Shown here piece after piece: positions 22,926 to 33,890 of a stretch of 64,000 nt of DNA. The notes beneath the pieces were generated by a model that did not search any database, was not told where the DNA came from, and saw nothing but the letters and a program-made list of their open reading frames with translations. This DNA is from Mesodorylaimus sp. YZB2_4. Taxonomy: Eukaryota > Nematoda > Enoplea > Dorylaimida > Dorylaimidae. The first letter of the stretch is position 1. Each line of letters opens with the position of its first letter. The stretch covers positions 62,001 through 126,000 of the forward strand of contig JASANH010000897.1 of NCBI GenBank assembly GCA_030248295.1, in the 5' to 3' direction. The position numbers and the translations under genes are program-made.

Positions 22926-23574
22926 TGAGCATTGGCAGATGCCGAGGGACATGAAAAGACAAAAATGCATATAACCTAGTCGCCTCCAGTCTTGTGTTAG
23001 CGTTCAATTTGGATTGGCGCAAGGGCAAACCATCAAAACTAGCTCATGAGAGCCTATCGTTGAGCGACACAATCATCCCGTCATCTTGCCACCTCTGGTA
23101 AGGTCCCAGAGTGCGCGATCAGGCAGGCTGCCCAAAAAGGATTTTATGCGGCGAGACTTATGAGCCTGTTTGCTTTCTGTTATTATCAAGCCCGCCCTGG
23201 GATGACCAAGAAATTCTGGAAACTTGAAAGTGTCTAGTGCAAGCGCATGGGGCATGGAAGCACTCGCGGTTCCTATAAGAAGACTTTCTTTCTGATTTGG
23301 GGAGTATGACGGATTCTTTATGACATACGTATACACATAGCGTACATATGTACTGGCGTAATGTACTGTTAGGTCACACAAGGGAAAATTGGGATCGTAC
23401 GGTCGATCTTTAGTTGCCTTGTGCAGGACAATGTTTGCGTATTCTGAACTTGACGCCGTTCAGACTGTCTTGTACAGCAGCCCTTCCAAAAAGTCAGCTA
23501 TAACAAGAATGCCACTACTTTGCATAATCTATCCCGCAGTCAAACGCGAACTATCATAGAACTTTTTCGCGTGT

Positions 23575-23755
23575 GATGGCCACCGCCGAAACAGCCGCCG
23601 CTCACTTCCGTGCTCTGTTAGCTTCCTCTCTGTTGGCACGACATGTAAGAGACGAATCTGTCGTCCTAAATCGCCATGCTAAAAGCATTCAAGAATTCGA
23701 CGACTCCGGATTCCCTCGTTTGCAACTACATCGACAGCAGTATGACGACGACTGA
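23575..23755 (+). CDS. Possible small protein or first exon, unknown
   Basis: The frame starts ATGGCCACCGCCGAAACAGC in a fair initiation context and encodes about 59 residues, Ala-rich at first (MATAETAAAHFRALLASSLL), ending QYDDD. GTAAGAGAC after the LLARH codons could be a donor. Codon composition looks more coding-like than the surroundings, but there is no family, no partner exon and no signal peptide. Confidence 0.22.
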
Positions 23756-25011
23756 ACGGGAAGTACGGCAAGTATAAACGGCAAAAGTAAAGTGAACGCC
23801 AAAAAAATTCAGGCTATAGTTAAAGATAGAGGATGCACTTAAAACGAAGCTAAAATATTGTTAGTATTTGAAAATTTTTGAAAAATTGCGGCTGTAAATA
23901 TGATTTTTTAAAGTATTGCGTCTCACTCACCGTCAATTTTAGCATACAAATAATTTGTTCGAAGTCCATGCGATTGAAATAGAGGGTCGTGATAGAGGTG
24001 TGGGGATCAAAAACTGAACCACTGTGAACTCACTGTCACTCCTCTCACTAGCATTTTTAAATGTTCCTGGTCTGGATTTTCGCCCTTGCAATCCTAGTAT
24101 GAGTGGAGCCCGAGCGGAAGAAGATTTTGGAAACTCCTCCGATAGAACTTAATTTAGTGTAAAGCTACACTAAGAAACGAAATTTCATCGCCGTATGACA
24201 TCAGGATGTTGAGATATCGCCATTGCTGCCAGCCTCACGAAAGTAATCGATTCGGCAATATTGCTGGAAAGGGTATGAGGACTTCTCAGGAGTACTCCCT
24301 GATTCCTTCCATCCAGACACATCTCGCCATCCCCAAAACACAAACGCAAACACTCTTTTTTGCATATGGTTAATCGAACAAGTAGGAATCACCTCATCAA
24401 CTAAAATGGTGGTGAAGTTTTCAGTAGTAAAGTTGAGTTCGTAGGAAACGATTTTGATTAAAAATTCACCAGTTTCCTGGCCAAAATCAGGTCAAGTAGG
24501 GCACCAACACCTAGCTGAATGGCATAACCATACAGTGGCTGCTTAAATTCGTTTTCTGCTTCATTGTATTACTTTATTGGTAAGGTCATTTTTGCTTAGG
24601 GTCAGGTTTACTAAGCCCTCTTCTTAGAGCAGTAATAATTTCTCAGTGCGGCGTCCCTTAAGCAAGGAGGACAAATCGGGTTGAATCAAACTAAACTGCT
24701 ACATTCAAATGTTGTGCTTTACCGCATAAGATAACTTGACTGTTGTACGGTCATAGGGCTTCTTTGTGATAAATTTTCAAAGGTGTAATGAATTTGGCAA
24801 AGTGCGCAACAAATGAGCCTGAAAGAGAACTTTCTCATTTTAGTAAGTGGAGGTAACAAAAACACGAACCTGATCATCGCTAAGAAATCGAATAACTGCG
24901 CTGTCAAGTAGGGCAGGTAAGCGAATCCTAATATGAAGATCGGCTGCACACCTAAAGAAGAGATTGTTCATTTATCAAAAAGAAATTTTAAAAGAGAAGA
25001 TCACTGCTCAC

Positions 25012-25117
25012 CTTCTGACGTAGAAGAATATCTGGTGATGAAAGCACTAAACACTCCGAAAAGAACAACAATCAAAACAGCACCAAGACAAACGCGCAAA
25101 AAATGCAGCGAAGCCAT
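25012..25117 (-). CDS. Probable signal-peptide first exon of an unidentified gene
   Basis: The minus strand opens with MASLHFLRVCLGAVLIVVLF and continues GVFSAFITRYSSTSE to a strong donor GAAG|GTGAGC (phase 1). This is a textbook signal peptide or signal anchor followed by a splice site. The next exon is uncertain: an acceptor TTTAG on the minus strand near 24952 would join a hydrophobic frame running to 24719, but I cannot confirm it. No family is recognised. Confidence 0.4.
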
Positions 25118-25381
25118 TTCCGATTTCTTTCGCGCCAATAATGTCTGAGTGGACGAAACTCTCGATACTGTCGTATAGGACTATTGCGATGCAATCAATC
25201 TATAAAATGTATTTCAAACATCTTTTACTGTTCACAGAGGCAAAAAAATATACCGTTGACTAGGGACTCGCCGAATACTAGAAAATATAACATTTTGTTA
25301 ACACCCATACTATGAAAAATTGCGAGAGCCTAAAAAATTATAACCGAACAAAGTATGCAGCATGAAGGGGCATGAAGAGTA

Positions 25382-25435
25382 AAATTACCGCGACAGGATC
25401 AGTAGCAGCCGCTACTGATCCTGTCGCGGTAATTT
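25382..25435. repeat. Perfect 25-bp hairpin, 4-base loop
   Basis: The arm beginning AAATTACCGCGACAGGATCA (25382-25406) is exactly complementary to 25411-25435. The loop is AGCC. The sequence is unique in the window. Confidence 0.95.
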
Positions 25436-27093
25436 CACTCAGAACTTAATCGGGAATCGAAAAAATGTGAATGCGGGCGATGACGGTGCTAAACATCAGA
25501 CATTCCAAAGAAGTGGTGCTCCACGACCTGTCCATGAAACCAAGTAAGTAACATCCATACAGGGGATAGGCCTATGATCAGCACATTCAGGACGGTGCCC
25601 TGAAAAGGTCTTGCAGCTTGTATCTGTGACACCTGCCAAACCAGCACTTATACCACAAGGGCATGTAGTATAATGGATCCAATGTTTTCATTATATGCTC
25701 GTTGTTTGAATGAGTACGAGGCCTCCAACACAATTCTTAAAATAGGGTTAAGAGTTAGCGTTACACCATGTTTAGGTTGTAGTTTCTATGAGGAATCTAC
25801 GCCAACATCGCAGATTACTTTTCAAAATTTGAATTTACCGCTCAGCTTCCTATGACAGAATGGTGTTGACAGGATAGGTACTGATAATCAGGATATGCTC
25901 CTCAGCTGTTTCAGAATTCAGTTTACCACTAGAAAAACTTTTCTGTAGTGAATTTCTAGGCAAACAGTCCAATTATCGTGTAGTTAAGAGGAAATAGAAG
26001 CAGAAAAATTGCCTAGTATAAAATTCTGGCGGGTTTTTTATCACGGATTTTTGAGTTTACTGTCAGCGATCCTTATGTGAAAAATCGGAAGAAAAAAGTT
26101 GTCATCAGCAGCCTATCGTCTCTACCTAACTTTGTAGTAACTAGTGTAAATACTTTTAATTGCCAAATGCCGCCTGGGCCCAGTTTCACCGTAGCACTTC
26201 CAAGTATTACAAGCGCCACAAGTGGTCATTTTACAAGTATCCGAGTTTCACCACGAACAAAGTCACAAGTTAGGAAAGTAAGCGTGAGAGATACTGGGAA
26301 CTAAGAGCCTGTGAGCCATCCAGGAGAAACAAGTTGCAAGTATCAAGAAATATGGACCATGAGGCACAAGTCCGACGGACGAGCGTTTCACCACGATTTT
26401 GTCAGCTTTGTAAAAAGGGGCCTATTAGGAGAAAGTGACTAGTGAGCGATCCAGGCAGAACTTCTACATCAGCTCCGAAGGCAGCAACATTTTCTACTTT
26501 TTCGTAAAATTGCTTTACAAGCAGGTAACTAGGCCAAAAAAATATCAAAACTGCCACATATTCCCTAATAAACTGCTGCAGCTGCAGCGCATTGAGTTTT
26601 TGGAAAGTAAAGGCGCTTAATAAGTTAAGCTTTTTTCGCACGGCAGAGAAATTCTGGTTTCCTGCCATCATCATTCATCTGCCAAAAGGCGAGAAAGAAG
26701 GAATCCATGGCAAAACAACAGGCCAAATCGATAAAAATCAGCAATGCCACAAGTCCTAGGTGTCTCGTTCAGACTACTAGAAAATTTGGCTTCCCGCCCA
26801 CTTTTTCTGGTAGCTTGGAGGTTCATGAAATCAAATTGCTCGTATTCGTGCAAGTGCTCCTACGACAAGTCTTGTAACTCTGGTAACTTTAAATGGACAA
26901 TTAATTCTGTTGAAACACGAGTCGCTCGTGGACTTATACCTTGTAAGCCCATAACTCGTGAACTTGTGACTTATTTTGCTTTGTAACTTGCTGAAACCTG
27001 GCCATGGGCAGCTACAATAAAAGGCAATTTGTGAACACTCACCTCCGCAGCAGCATGTCTCCCCGGCAGGGGGATTTTTTTTCTTGATCAAGG

Positions 27094-27150
27094 CAAGACC
27101 TGCAAGACCTGCGAGACCTGCGAGACCTGCGAGACCTGCGAGACCTGCTA
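27094..27150. repeat. 9-bp minisatellite (GACCTGCGA)n
   Basis: About six tandem GACCTGCRA units. The uninterrupted frames across it (Ala-Arg-Pro or Gly-Leu-Ala repeats) are a by-product of the 9-bp period. Confidence 0.85.
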
Positions 27151-28949
27151 GTTCTGGGCGAACGATAGCGGTGTTCATTGCGGCCAGCGGACACGCTGTC
27201 ACATTACCATGCTGCTCACATATTTCGGCAGATACAGCACCGTATCTAAAATACCATTTTGTTCTGTAGCAAGTACTTTCTTTGACTTTCTAGAACACAA
27301 AAACAATTCTTTACCCATCATTCTGCTCAGAGCGAATATGTTGGATAAGCTCGTTGAAGGAATTGGACCAACTCGAATTTCCATGAAGGGTTTTCCACCC
27401 TCGATTACATTCAGGCTCTTCCTCTTTTTTGCTGTCGGCGCGGCAGCAAAGAAACAGGAGGCTAGGGTAAAAAAACTTCCTTCAGGCAGCAGTTAGCAAC
27501 TTTGAAGTCTGAGCTCGGATCAGCCAATAGTTTTGCAAAACTCGCTGTGTTGCAGCAGAGGTCAGAGCAGAGAGCAGAGCTCCCAATGTCAGTTCTGTTT
27601 TGAGCTACGAGAAACATTTTTCAGAGTGGGACCAGGTCTTCATTCCATGGCTTTTCAGTAATTCCGCTGCTGGTTCTGCAACCTGCTAGCTCGGATCGTG
27701 ACTAAGCGACTGGTGCCGAAGCTAATCAATAGGGAGTACGGAGATTATATTTTCAAACGCAGCCAAATGTCCAGTCATCACTGGACGAAGGACAGCACCG
27801 AATGCCCTAGGCGGAAATACTGGTTTTTGAAGCCAACGATAAGAGGGCAGTCTACCGCCTCATTTTCTCGCTCATTAAATCGTCGCTGCTTTCTAAATTA
27901 GCGTGCCGTGTTCTGGGCAACACAAAACCTCATCAATGATAGGCCTTACTGCATGTACTGTATATCTACATATTTCTATTCCGGTAACTAACGATACGTT
28001 CTTGAGGCATATTTCTGGTACATTTTTAATGGTTTACTGTACGCTCCTCAACGAAGATCCTTAGGGTCCCATGCACCCAGCCCATGTGGGTCAGCTTGAG
28101 AAAAGACAATGATTTACGGCAGCCCATACTATTGAGAAAGGCATGGCGTGACAAGCAGAGTCTTGATGGCTCAGTTGGTTTTAGGGCTTGGTCCTGCATT
28201 GCTTGGACCAGAAACTCTGCTGGGGTGCTCCAGCTCTATTATCATTGTTGCAGTCGGCAGTTTAGTAAGAGGTTGTCGCATTGGACGGGCGTTTAGTTGT
28301 CCATCCATCGCTGGCCTAGCACACCTCGTTCTGAATGACACATCGTCAAGTAGCCGGCGCCGAACGAGTAGAGACTCGGGGACACTTTCACAAGCAGACA
28401 AAACGTGGGAGTTAAACGCAAGTCGATAAGGACTCCCTTCTCGTCTGGTATCGTCATGAGACGCATTCTGGTCATTCAAGGGGGAGGTCGATTTTGGGTC
28501 CTTTTTCTGCGGTATTGGGGCTTCAGTCAGTTGACCCTATCTGGCCATCGACTACGGTCAGTCCAGGATGCATCCCGGGCAAGAGCACGAGTTAATCGCC
28601 TCCGCGACGTCGGTGGTTATTACGCATACCCTGTGGTGACCATACCCAGCCCATGTCCCGTCAAGACAGCCGGATGCGAGAGCCCCGCCCAAATAAGTCT
28701 CTTCTTCTTTATCGACCGCGCGAAGGTAAGGGGTGAGTCTCCCACCGCCAGTAGCAGGAGGCGCAGAAAAAAGTGCACTGCGTTCTCACAATCAGACAGC
28801 CAGGCCAGTTTCCAGCTCTGCCAATCAAAACTGTGGCAGACGCCTTCAACGGCTACACCAACAAGGCGGCTTTGGTGACTATGCGGGTGCACCTGGTGAA
28901 AACGTCAGAGGGAACCCATGGTACCAAGAGTTGGTCAAGGGAGTTATTG

Positions 28950-29100
28950 GAGTACCCTCCCCTTGCAGCAAAATCGACATCGGCCACGTACAGAGAGCTG
29001 TTTCCAAATGGTTGGGAAAAGATCTTTGTTCGTTCGCGATGTCGATGCTCCAGATCTGAGCCCTTTTGATTTAGCAGCGTGGTCAATGCATGCTTGAGAG
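28950..29100 (+). pseudogene. Weak mariner/Tc1-like transposase fragment
   Basis: In two frames the sequence gives LFPNGWEKIF and then APDLSPFDLAAWS, resembling the FPNGWEKDFWP...SPDLNP.DY..W region of mariner-like transposases. A frameshift lies between them, and the second copy of the 2-kb block begins immediately after. Confidence 0.35.
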
Positions 29101-29109
29101 AAAAATGTC

Positions 29110-29861
29110 ATTATTTCCAAAAAAGTCTGTTATGATAGACTCAAAACTTTTATACCAGCCGATGCACACAGTGGATAACCAGGGCTTAGGATGGCTGGTC
29201 TACTCGGCTACTGCAAATCCCAACCACGGTCGATTAGGAAACGTGCTTTTTTTGCGTGAATATCATCACCACGACTAATCGTGAGCAACGAGCAGATTTG
29301 AAAGCAACGAGCAGTGTCATTGAAAGATCCAGTTCGTGGTCTACATGGTGGGCGAAAAGTGTCTGCCTCTCGGGTTGAATGCGCACTACTAGCGAGTGTT
29401 CAACCCCCGGCTACGCAAATCATTTCGTGTAATGTGTACCGCTATCCCGAAGTGTGCTATTCCTTTTGTGGTGAAACATGACCATGAACATAACGTTGGA
29501 AAGGGGAATGACTGTTGAGAGTGTTACTCAAGGCTTAGGATCTCGCGATAAGCTGTACCACGTTAGTCGCAGCGCTAGAGCTTTAGCATATTCAGGTCGC
29601 CATCGTGTGAAACAGCACGGCTGGTATCCTTTGGGGAGCCTGTCCAAACAGCAGCAGCACACAGACTATGTGGCTTTGGTGCTGTAATCGACAAGCATCC
29701 GTGTGTTGGTGATTACACACTGTGTGCATTAAGCAGCATGAGAGGACCTTGTCATCGTGCGGCCGAGTAGACCAGCCATCCTAAGCCCTGCTTATCCACT
29801 CTGTGCATTGGCTGGTCTAAAAGTTTTGAGTCTGTCATAACAGACTCTTTTGGAAATAATA
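29110..29861. mobile_element. MITE family B, copy 2
   Basis: Arms 29110-29209 and 29761-29861 are inverse. The internal SINE-like segment (29353-29490) is the best preserved of the three, with AATCATTTCGTGTAATGTGT and GTGGTGAAACATGACCATG as in the SINE at 11.7 kb. Confidence 0.85.
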
Positions 29862-30139
29862 AGACCGTTTTTCGTTTTTGTTACAAACTAGTTTCGACCA
29901 CAACACTGCGTGCCCATGCAAAGATCAACTGAGAAATGAGGTGACTGACTATTATACATCGAAACCTCTGAAAAGCATAAACCTCAAACGGAACTTGCAG
30001 CAGCGCGCCTGAGATTATTCGTACGGTCCGCCTAACAGGATCGAATGCATGCACTTTTTTAAAAATATGTAGAAACGAGGGGAGGTCAAAAAGTTCGTAG
30101 CCTAACCACATATTAAACAAATACAATGCCATAATTATT

Positions 30140-30520
30140 CTTTTACGACATAACCTCTCCTGAGACCAATGCACTTGTTTACACTTTCGTGCAACGCGTG
30201 AATATCGCTTAATAAGAAGGATTACTCACACCCCTCAAAAAACGCTCAAGTCGCTGATTTCACTTCCTCATCGCTCAAAAATCATTCCCCCAATGAACTT
30301 TTTTTGGGTTTTTCAAATACAGTAGGTACTAATCGCTGGGTGCCAGGTCTGGACTGTATGGTGGATGATCAATTTGTTTGAATCCCTATTCATCGATAGC
30401 AGCCTGAGCACTTTCTTGCAGGAGTTCTAGCGGGATGTGTGGCAGTGTAAATAGAAAATTTCACTGCTGCAGCTCATGCGGAAGGTACTCAGGGTACGAA
30501 CATTTTTAACTCCCTCCGTC
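30140..30520 (-). pseudogene. Mariner-type transposase relic, copy 2
   Basis: Carries the same HPPYSPDLAPSD motif, and the stop directly after it, as the copy at 10.3 kb. The block was therefore duplicated after the transposase had died. Confidence 0.75.
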
Positions 30521-30672
30521 TATAGACACCGGGAAAAACATTACTTCTTTTATGCGCCTATCATATCCGATAGCTTATCCCCTACTCGAAAACACAATCC
30601 AAGATCACCCTCATATTCTTTGTTCACAGTAAGGTGCCTCTGCCACGCGAAAAAACAGAGCAAAAATTCAAT

Positions 30673-30745
30673 TTAGTGGTGGAGTCGACCCGCGTACCTC
30701 GTGGTTTCAAAACAAGCTCTCTTCCAGCTGAGCCATAGCGCCTCA
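30673..30745 (-). repeat. tRNA-like segment, copy 2
   Basis: Near-identical to 10636-10706, with ATGGCTCAGCTGG in place of ATGGCTCAGTTGG. Confidence 0.5.
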
Positions 30746-31434
30746 GTAGTTGGGGGCTTCTTTTACGTGATGCCCAACTGCCCTTGCAGCGGGAGGGGAC
30801 GCTCAACTCTGAACGAAATATTTTCAATAATCGATAACTCAAGAACAAATTAACCAAAAAGTTTGTTTTTTGCAAGCTTCGCAAGATAGGTCAGGTCCGC
30901 TGTCGTGCCAATTTTTATCGAAATCCGTCCAGTTGCTGACGAGCAACGGATGAAAAAGGCCAAAAAAGGGACTATTTTTGGGAATAACTTTTCAGAAATT
31001 GATGCTTTCAAAAAATGAATATCAAAAGGCAGATTCCGGAGAAAAAAAACTAAAATTCACAACTGTGCGAACTCTGGCTGTTGCTCTACGCTGATGTTGT
31101 CCCCTCCTCCTCCTCCTCCTCGTCTTCTCCCCCTGAACAAGAAATCGCGTATTCTGGAACTCAACAACGGCTGAATGGATTTTGATAAAAATTGGCACGA
31201 TTGTAGATTCGGCCGATTCTGCTATGTGTGCAAAAAATCAAAAATTTTTGTCAAACCGTTCTTCAGTTATTAGCCGGCGAAAATCGTCCTTTAGCATTGT
31301 GCGTCTGGTTGGCTGGTCTAAGCACAGAGCATCTAGGTAGCATCGCTCTATGCAGCTTGTAAATGAGAAATAAGCTTAGGGAGAAAAAAATGGGAGTGAC
31401 TTGACGGCCATAATTGAAAATTTGGGTAAAAAGT

Positions 31435-31979
31435 TTAAATTCTTGAAAAGTTACTGTTAAACATTGAAGAAGACATCAGTTGGAATTATTATCTCAACAA
31501 TCATGTCAGACAGAAAAAATAGATTTTTTGTTTTGGTGGGATGGTTATTGAGATATTGGATTTTAAGTGAGGGCCAGAACTTATCACGCACCCTGTGTAC
31601 ACTGCGTTGACTTGTTCACTTACTGTTGCTTGTTCAGCAAATGGTCGAATAAGACGCGAATACCACGAACGTAGTCTTTGTAGTCCTTATCGCTGGCAAG
31701 GCAATGAGTGCGGTATTGGCATCTCTGCGACGGTTGTCAAAGTGGTGCATGACGCCTACAAGTTCCTATCTTGGCACTTACTTCTTTGCAGCTGCTTGTG
31801 AAGTTCTTGCAAAAAATTTTGTAACGCCTGCATTCAGTCTCCTTTTCATCCCAGTCCAAATTGACTAACGTCTGGCCAGGTCGACACGAAAGGCGTTGAT
31901 CCATTTCCGACGAAGGACAAGCACCCACGTCTGACACCAGCACAATTGCGAGCAACGTACGCAACGTTGTGGAAAGCAT
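31435..31979 (-). CDS. Small cysteine-rich secreted protein, unknown family
   Basis: Exon 1 (31782-31979) encodes the signal peptide MLSTTLRTLLAIVLVSDVGA and a Cys-rich start, ending at a perfect donor GAA|GTAAGT (phase 0). Exon 2 (31624-31724, acceptor TCGCAG) continues in frame with RCQYRTHCLASDKDYKDY and a helical VRGIRVLFDHLLNKQ, ending at CA|GTAAGT. A third exon at 31435-31453 (acceptor TTTAACAG) would add HNFSRI and a stop; this last step is tentative. The product is ~106 residues with Cys at 21, 32, 50, 57, 64, 68 and 74. An unspliced reading of exon 1 would stop at 31737 but ignores two perfect donors. Small size, signal peptide and Cys pattern suggest a hormone-like or defence peptide; I match it to no family. 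A TATA box lies at 32023. Confidence 0.6.
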
Positions 31980-32022
31980 TTGATTGAAAGGCTGGTACTA
32001 CTCTGTCTTATGACTTCAGCGG

Positions 32023-32030
32023 CTTTTATA
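32023..32030 (-). promoter_or_regulatory. TATA box of the cysteine-rich peptide gene
   Basis: The minus strand reads TATAAAAG, 43 bases before the ATG at 31979, a normal distance for initiation about 15 bases ahead of the start codon. Confidence 0.6.
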
Positions 32031-32419
32031 TGCGTTTTTTTTCTGAATGCTTCTTGATTTAAACCTAGACTTGGACACCCACTTTAAGGCAACAAGTTTC
32101 CGATTCAGTGCGTCGCACTTTCGAACAAGCGGGTAGGTACGAGCAAAATAAGTCTAACTAGCGATTTTTGTCGGGCCTGGGGCGACTTTGATTAATGGTT
32201 GGCCAAAATTTTCAATTGCCTACGTGGTTCGAGTTGGAAAATTTCTAGCTCAACGATGAGCACGACTTCGAAATATTTTTTTGTGAAAGGGTGCGACTAT
32301 TCCGGAATAATAAATCATCCCATGATTTATTTTGACACTTCTTTGTTTGCGGGGTTAAATGCGTGGCCAAAGAGGTTTCTCTCTGACGTGAAAGCTTTCG
32401 CTAATGCAATCCTCACGTG

Positions 32420-32670
32420 CGCGACTCACCAAGTACGTCGAGGCGCTCCTAACAATATCCAACAATAGTCTTGACTGTCGAGCACAAACACGGTTTGGAG
32501 CCCACCAACATTATATCGAAACCGAACTCACGGCCTGACCTTGAACGCCAGGCCGTGGGTGACTCACCCAGTACCGTCGAGGTGCGTCGAAAGGAGGGAA
32601 CGAAGTTAAACGAGTAGACAGTCTCGGCTGTCGAGCACCGAAAGGGTTTAAAGTTCACCCACCATCGTCC
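32420..32670. repeat. Imperfect ~100-bp direct repeat with a hairpin between
   Basis: GACTCACCAAGTACGTCGAGG ... GACTGTCGAGCAC at 32425-32510 recurs as GACTCACCCAGTACCGTCGAGG ... GGCTGTCGAGCACC at 32565-32670. Between them, TCACGGCCTG pairs with CAGGCCGTGGGTGA. Confidence 0.5.
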
Positions 32671-32694
32671 GAGAAAGTCGCTGTCCAATCCAGG

Positions 32695-32832
32695 ATGCCC
32701 TCGTGTGGAGGTGCTCCTAGTGGAGACAGGCAGAGGGACGCTGCTGTGTGTGCTAGTACCCGCACAGCCTTGCTTATGAGGTTTGACCGCTGGCTGGATA
32801 AAGGTAAAACAGGCTTCGGCCTGAAAATACTT
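32695..32832 (+). repeat. Repeat E, copy 2
   Basis: CGTGTGGAGGTGCTCCTAGT, GGAGACAGGCAGAGG and CCTGAAAATACTT parallel 17926-18065. Confidence 0.5.
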
Positions 32833-33180
32833 TATATAAAAAAAAACAGAAAAGAACATTTATTCATCTAGAGAGCTGTGACTAGCACTTTGGCTGATCG
32901 TGAGTTGGCGACAGTGCCGCTGTACGCTGATGTAGATCGTGCCAGGAAGTTCTTACTTCTATGCATCGGTCGCCGCCCAGCAGTGTACGGTTTACGCACG
33001 GTAGGACGAGTGTCTTTCTGACGACATGCATTCTACACCAGTCATTGCGTCGCCGTTCATTCTGTGCGGCGCGTGACTTTCACCCCATCAGATCAAACAG
33101 TGGAGGTCCTTCTGCCTGGCGCTAGCCAAAGCAGGGGATATACAATTTTTCACGGTCAGCGGTCAGAGTTTCACGAAACA

Positions 33181-33890
33181 CGGTCTTATTATTTCCCAAA
33201 AAGTCTGTTATGACACACTCGAAACTTTTAGACCATCCAATGCACACAGGGGATAACCAGGGCTTAGGATGGCTGGTCTACTCGGGCAGTTGGTAAGGTA
33301 ATGTGCTCAAGCAGCTTTTCTGCATGAATATCAGCAGCAGGACTGAGGAACAAGCAGATGGTCATTGAGAGATCCAGCTCGAGGTCTACATAGTGAGGAA
33401 GGAGTGTCTGCCTCTCGGCTGGGTGGCACTACTGGTGAGTGACTCCTGGAATGGGTGAGTCATTTTTAGTACTGAGTCCCTCCATCCTCAAGTGTGCCAT
33501 TCCTTCTGTGGTAAAAAATGAGCATGAACATAATGTGGGAAGAAGGGGAGAAAAGATTGTTGAGAGTGTCTCTCGAGACTTTTATGGAGTCTATGTCATC
33601 GTAGCCATGCCACTTACTCGCAGCTGCAGGCTATAAGTCAAAAGCTATAGCATATTCAGGTGACTATCGTGAGAAGGTTGCTATTCTTTGTGGAGCCCGT
33701 CTAATCCAAACACATCACATTGTAGCTGATGCTGACATCGAAATGCATCTGTGAGCATTGGGCAGAATGTCAGACCCTCTCTTGGTGTGGCTGAGTAAAC
33801 CAGCCATCCGAAGCACTGGTTATTCACTGTGTGCATTGGCTGAAGTTCTGAGTCTGTCATAACAGACTTTTTTTGGGAATAATAAGACAG
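33181..33890. mobile_element. MITE family B, copy 3
   Basis: Arms 33181-33285 and 33791-33890 are inverse. The left arm begins CGGTCTTATTATTTCCC, showing the TIR extends a little further than the other two copies reveal. A SINE-like segment is present at 33403-33530. Homology to the 2-kb block continues only to about 33990. Confidence 0.8.

Larger units (their letters stand above)
20278..25011. other. Long gene-poor stretch
   Basis: I see no convincing complete gene here. Items listed separately are a hairpin at 21857-21898, a tRNA-like segment at 22858-22925 and a small frame at 23575. A frame at 21495-21689 preceded by TTTCAG and rich in Asn could be a last exon, but nothing upstream joins it convincingly. 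Confidence 0.35.
25118..28900. other. Gene-poor stretch with small repeats
   Basis: Apart from a 25-bp perfect hairpin (25382-25435) and a 9-bp minisatellite (27094-27150), I see only short frames. Many ACAAGT motifs at 26150-26400 and their complement ACTTGT at 26820-26995 may be another decayed array-TIR element. This is weak. Confidence 0.3.
29109..31197. repeat. 2-kb duplicated transposon block, copy 2
   Basis: Direct copy of 9131-11161 with a small number of substitutions and short indels, the most visible being a shorter CCTCCTCC run and an insertion near 30750. It lies ~20 kb from copy 1. Confidence 0.85.

Noticed and set aside
27084-27202. Ala-Arg-Pro and Gly-Leu-Ala repeat proteins on both strands
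   Set aside because: Produced by the 9-bp minisatellite, with no start, signal or splice support.
28171-28240. tRNA-like ATGGCTCAGTTGGTTTTAGG segment
   Set aside because: Good A-box but no B-box or T-arm at the right distance.
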